The translations under genes and the position numbers were made by a program. Source: a virus. From it: DNA of 34,473 bases. Shown here piece by piece: positions 33,131 to 34,473 of the stretch (positions are counted from its first letter, which is position 1; every line of letters begins with the position of its first letter). The notes beneath the pieces are model-generated. The model saw only the letters and a program-made list of their open reading frames with translations. It had not been told where the DNA came from and ran no database searches. The DNA lies in IMG/VR virus record IMGVR_UViG_3300042298_004611, positions 1 to 34,473 of that record. The stretch is one strand, 5' to 3'.

Positions 33131-33548
33131 CTCTTATACCTTTATGTTTATCTATTTTATCCAAGATTTGGTTTAATAAACTCATCTGGATAAATCCCGC
33201 CATAGATGCATTTTTAAGTGCACTTATGAGCTGGAACACCATAAAAGGTACAACAATTACTTCACTAAGCCAAGCTGTACCAGCAAAGCCTTGCTCAACC
33301 ATTAAAATAACTGTTAAAATAACTAACCACGCAACGGTGTTTCTTAGTACTTTAATTGCTTTACGTGTTTGAAATCCTTCTCTTCTAGTACCAGCAATCA
33401 TACCAAAGATACCATCTAAAAACATTACTCCCACTATAGCTAGATACTGATCAGAATTTGCCATTGTTAGATTCATAAAATATGAACACATAAAGGTTAT
33501 ACCTGCTGTAAAAGATGTAATAGCTAATAGTGGGAGGCTTAGTTTCAT
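33111..33548 (-). CDS. Phage holin-like membrane protein
   Basis: A 145-residue protein with about three hydrophobic stretches (5-27, 36-52 and 72-110). FLDGIFGMIAGTRREGF, VAWLVILTVILMVEQG and the FQLISALKNASMAGF end follow the layout of the phage holin_4 family (DxxxG, then helix, then ENA-like motif). Holins open the inner membrane at a set time so that the endolysin can reach the cell wall. It follows the GH19 endolysin by six bases. The charged C-terminal tail (DKIDKHKGIRDEESKE) is typical. Confidence 0.7.
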   Translation of the reverse strand: MKLSLPLLAITSFTAGITFMCSYFMNLTMANSDQYLAIVGVMFLDGIFGMIAGTRREGFQTRKAIKVLRNTVAWLVILTVILMVEQGFAGTAWLSEVIVVPFMVFQLISALKNASMAGFIQMSLLNQILDKIDKHKGIRDEESKE

Positions 33549-33554
33549 AATAGT

Positions 33555-34166
33555 TTATTTAACGTATTCGTAATACTTTTTAGTTTTAGCGTTTCTGTCT
33601 TCTAAACCATGAGTACCACCATTGATACGTTTTGTAAGTTCTAAGATAGCAGCATCGTTAATACCCTTATCGCAAATTGTCCATAGCTTATTTCTTTCAA
33701 AGAAGAACATTGCTGATTCAAAAGCATATTTTGTAGCAACTGTATCTGGATTTTTTAAAACTTCATCGTTGCCTAAGTACTTAGCAAAGGCTTCGTAGTT
33801 GGCTTTACCTGTTAATTGTAGAGCTCCTCTACCTCTAAACTTCCAACCATCACCTGAAGTCTCGTCTCCGTTACCCATACGAGATGCATAAACACGGTTA
33901 GCGATTTTTTCTGGTTGGCGAGCATAAGACTCTTCTAGAGTACCTGGGAAATACTTTCCAAAGATACCTTGTAAACCTTGTGCTGAGTAATTTAAATTTT
34001 CTGAGAAGGCTTTAAAACCACCTGTCTCGTGGGCTGTTTGAGCAAAGAAGTGTGCTGCTCTAACTGGAGTAAGTTTGTAAAACTCCATTGCTTTTTTCAT
34101 TGTACCTGGACCGAATGCACCGTCTGCGCCTACTCCGATCTTCTCTTGTAAACTTTTTAAGCTCAT
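33555..34166 (-). CDS. Endolysin, glycoside hydrolase family 19 (chitinase-like muramidase)
   Basis: A 203-residue protein. Residues 1-30 look like a short peptidoglycan-binding repeat (LQEKIGVGADGAFGPGT). The GH19 core has E47 in TAHETGGF as acid and E102 in GNGDETSGDGW as second acid, and KFRGRGALQLTGKANY is the family signature. It would cleave the glycan strands of host peptidoglycan. It lies between two membrane genes in a lysis cassette. There is no signal peptide, so it needs a holin. Confidence 0.92.
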   Translation of the reverse strand: MSLKSLQEKIGVGADGAFGPGTMKKAMEFYKLTPVRAAHFFAQTAHETGGFKAFSENLNYSAQGLQGIFGKYFPGTLEESYARQPEKIANRVYASRMGNGDETSGDGWKFRGRGALQLTGKANYEAFAKYLGNDEVLKNPDTVATKYAFESAMFFFERNKLWTICDKGINDAAILELTKRINGGTHGLEDRNAKTKKYYEYVK

Positions 34167-34168
34167 AA

Positions 34169-34405
34169 TTATTCTTCTTTTTTATTTCCACCAAAAATCT
34201 TACCTGCTTCAGCAATACCGAAAGCACCAAGAGTAATGATTACAAATGAATTAAAAATTGTATCACTGATTACAAGATGATTACCCATAATGCCTGTTAC
34301 TACGTCAGCTCCGGCAAAAATTGCCATAACTGTAAATGATAAAAACCCTACGATAGTTTTTTCGTTAAAATCACTCTTGTCTTTGAAAATATCTGAAAAT
34401 GCCAT
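34169..34405 (-). CDS. Small two-helix membrane protein of the lysis cassette
   Basis: A 78-residue protein with two hydrophobic stretches (about 18-38 and 46-66) joined by a short turn, and a charged C-terminus (GGNKKEE). Its start KDKSDFNEKTIVGF is hydrophilic. This is the form of class II holins and of small accessory membrane proteins. Placed two bases before the endolysin, it is a second holin candidate. It could equally be an antiholin or a structural membrane protein. Confidence 0.6.
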   Translation of the reverse strand: MAFSDIFKDKSDFNEKTIVGFLSFTVMAIFAGADVVTGIMGNHLVISDTIFNSFVIITLGAFGIAEAGKIFGGNKKEE

Positions 34406-34473
34406 AATTTAAATTTAAGTTAGTTAAATACAACTATTGGATAAAACATTTGTTATAAATATAAAAAAGAATA
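34406..34473 (-). promoter_or_regulatory. AT-rich leader of the lysis cassette with TATATTTA
   Basis: No gene is seen. The minus strand holds TATATTTA about 50 bases before ATG 34405, identical to the -7 element of the other promoters. The -33 position falls outside the window, so it cannot be checked. The 14-base repeat shared with the queC leader (34449-34462) overlaps it. Confidence 0.4.

Noticed and set aside
33088-33372. Plus-strand open frame of 94 codons
   Set aside because: Lies opposite the membrane and holin-like genes, has no start context or motif, and no other plus-strand gene exists here.

Overview
The window is an AT-rich, almost gap-free stretch in which every supported gene lies on the minus strand, mostly with 1-50 base overlaps or ATGA/TAATG junctions. 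It carries a T4-type replication core: family B DNA polymerase, sliding clamp, and both clamp-loader subunits. It also has a lysis cassette and phage-type nucleotide metabolism. This points to a large lytic T4-like myovirus rather than a bacterial chromosome. Three intergenic regions contain TTTG-N19/20-TA(T/C)ATTTA, which resembles the Bacteroidota primary-sigma promoter (TTTG / TAnnTTTG), and Shine-Dalgarno sequences are weak. The host is therefore probably a member of Bacteroidota (inference).

Layout in the direction of transcription (high to low coordinates). 34.4-31.1 kb: lysis genes (small two-helix membrane protein, GH19 endolysin, holin-like protein), a membrane protein with an EF-hand, and small unknown genes. 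31.1-27.4 kb: a 7-deazaguanine block (DpdA/TGT-like enzyme, QueC, thioredoxin, QueD, QueE). 27.4-24.6 kb: sulfotransferase, 2OG-Fe(II) oxygenase, DegT aminotransferase, GNAT acetyltransferase. 24.6-22.6 kb: a small zinc-ribbon protein, a hypoxanthine-type phosphoribosyltransferase, FolE (first step to preQ0) and a MazG-like pyrophosphohydrolase. 22.6-11.3 kb: replication genes (DNA polymerase split in two, clamp, clamp loader) interleaved with a NodU-type carbamoyltransferase, Hsp20, GroES, GroEL and a GAMT-like methyltransferase. 11.3-2.3 kb: a long cassette of the kind usually seen in O-antigen or capsule loci (HAD/nucleotidyltransferase fusion, cupin, GDPD-like protein, DegT aminotransferase, methyltransferase, hexapeptide acyltransferase, PhyH-type dioxygenase, ketoacyl-ACP synthase III, SDR, two glycosyltransferases). 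2.3-0 kb: a RecB/Cas4-like nuclease, a small ribbon-helix-helix-like protein and a GT4 glycosyltransferase cut by the window edge.

How the genes may work together. FolE, QueD, QueE and QueC form a complete route from GTP to preQ0, and the DpdA/TGT-like protein could insert the base into phage DNA. The two sugar-type cassettes plus the carbamoyltransferase and sulfotransferase could build and decorate an acylated, aminated glycan or small molecule. GroEL, GroES and Hsp20 are a self-contained folding kit.

The most unusual items are: the polymerase split between motifs B and C by a two-gene insert that includes an Smr-like protein; the ketoacyl-synthase-containing cassette; QueC and QueD variants that lack canonical metal ligands; and a repeated promoter/palindrome element. 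No tRNA, rRNA, CRISPR array, transposase or integrase was recognised.
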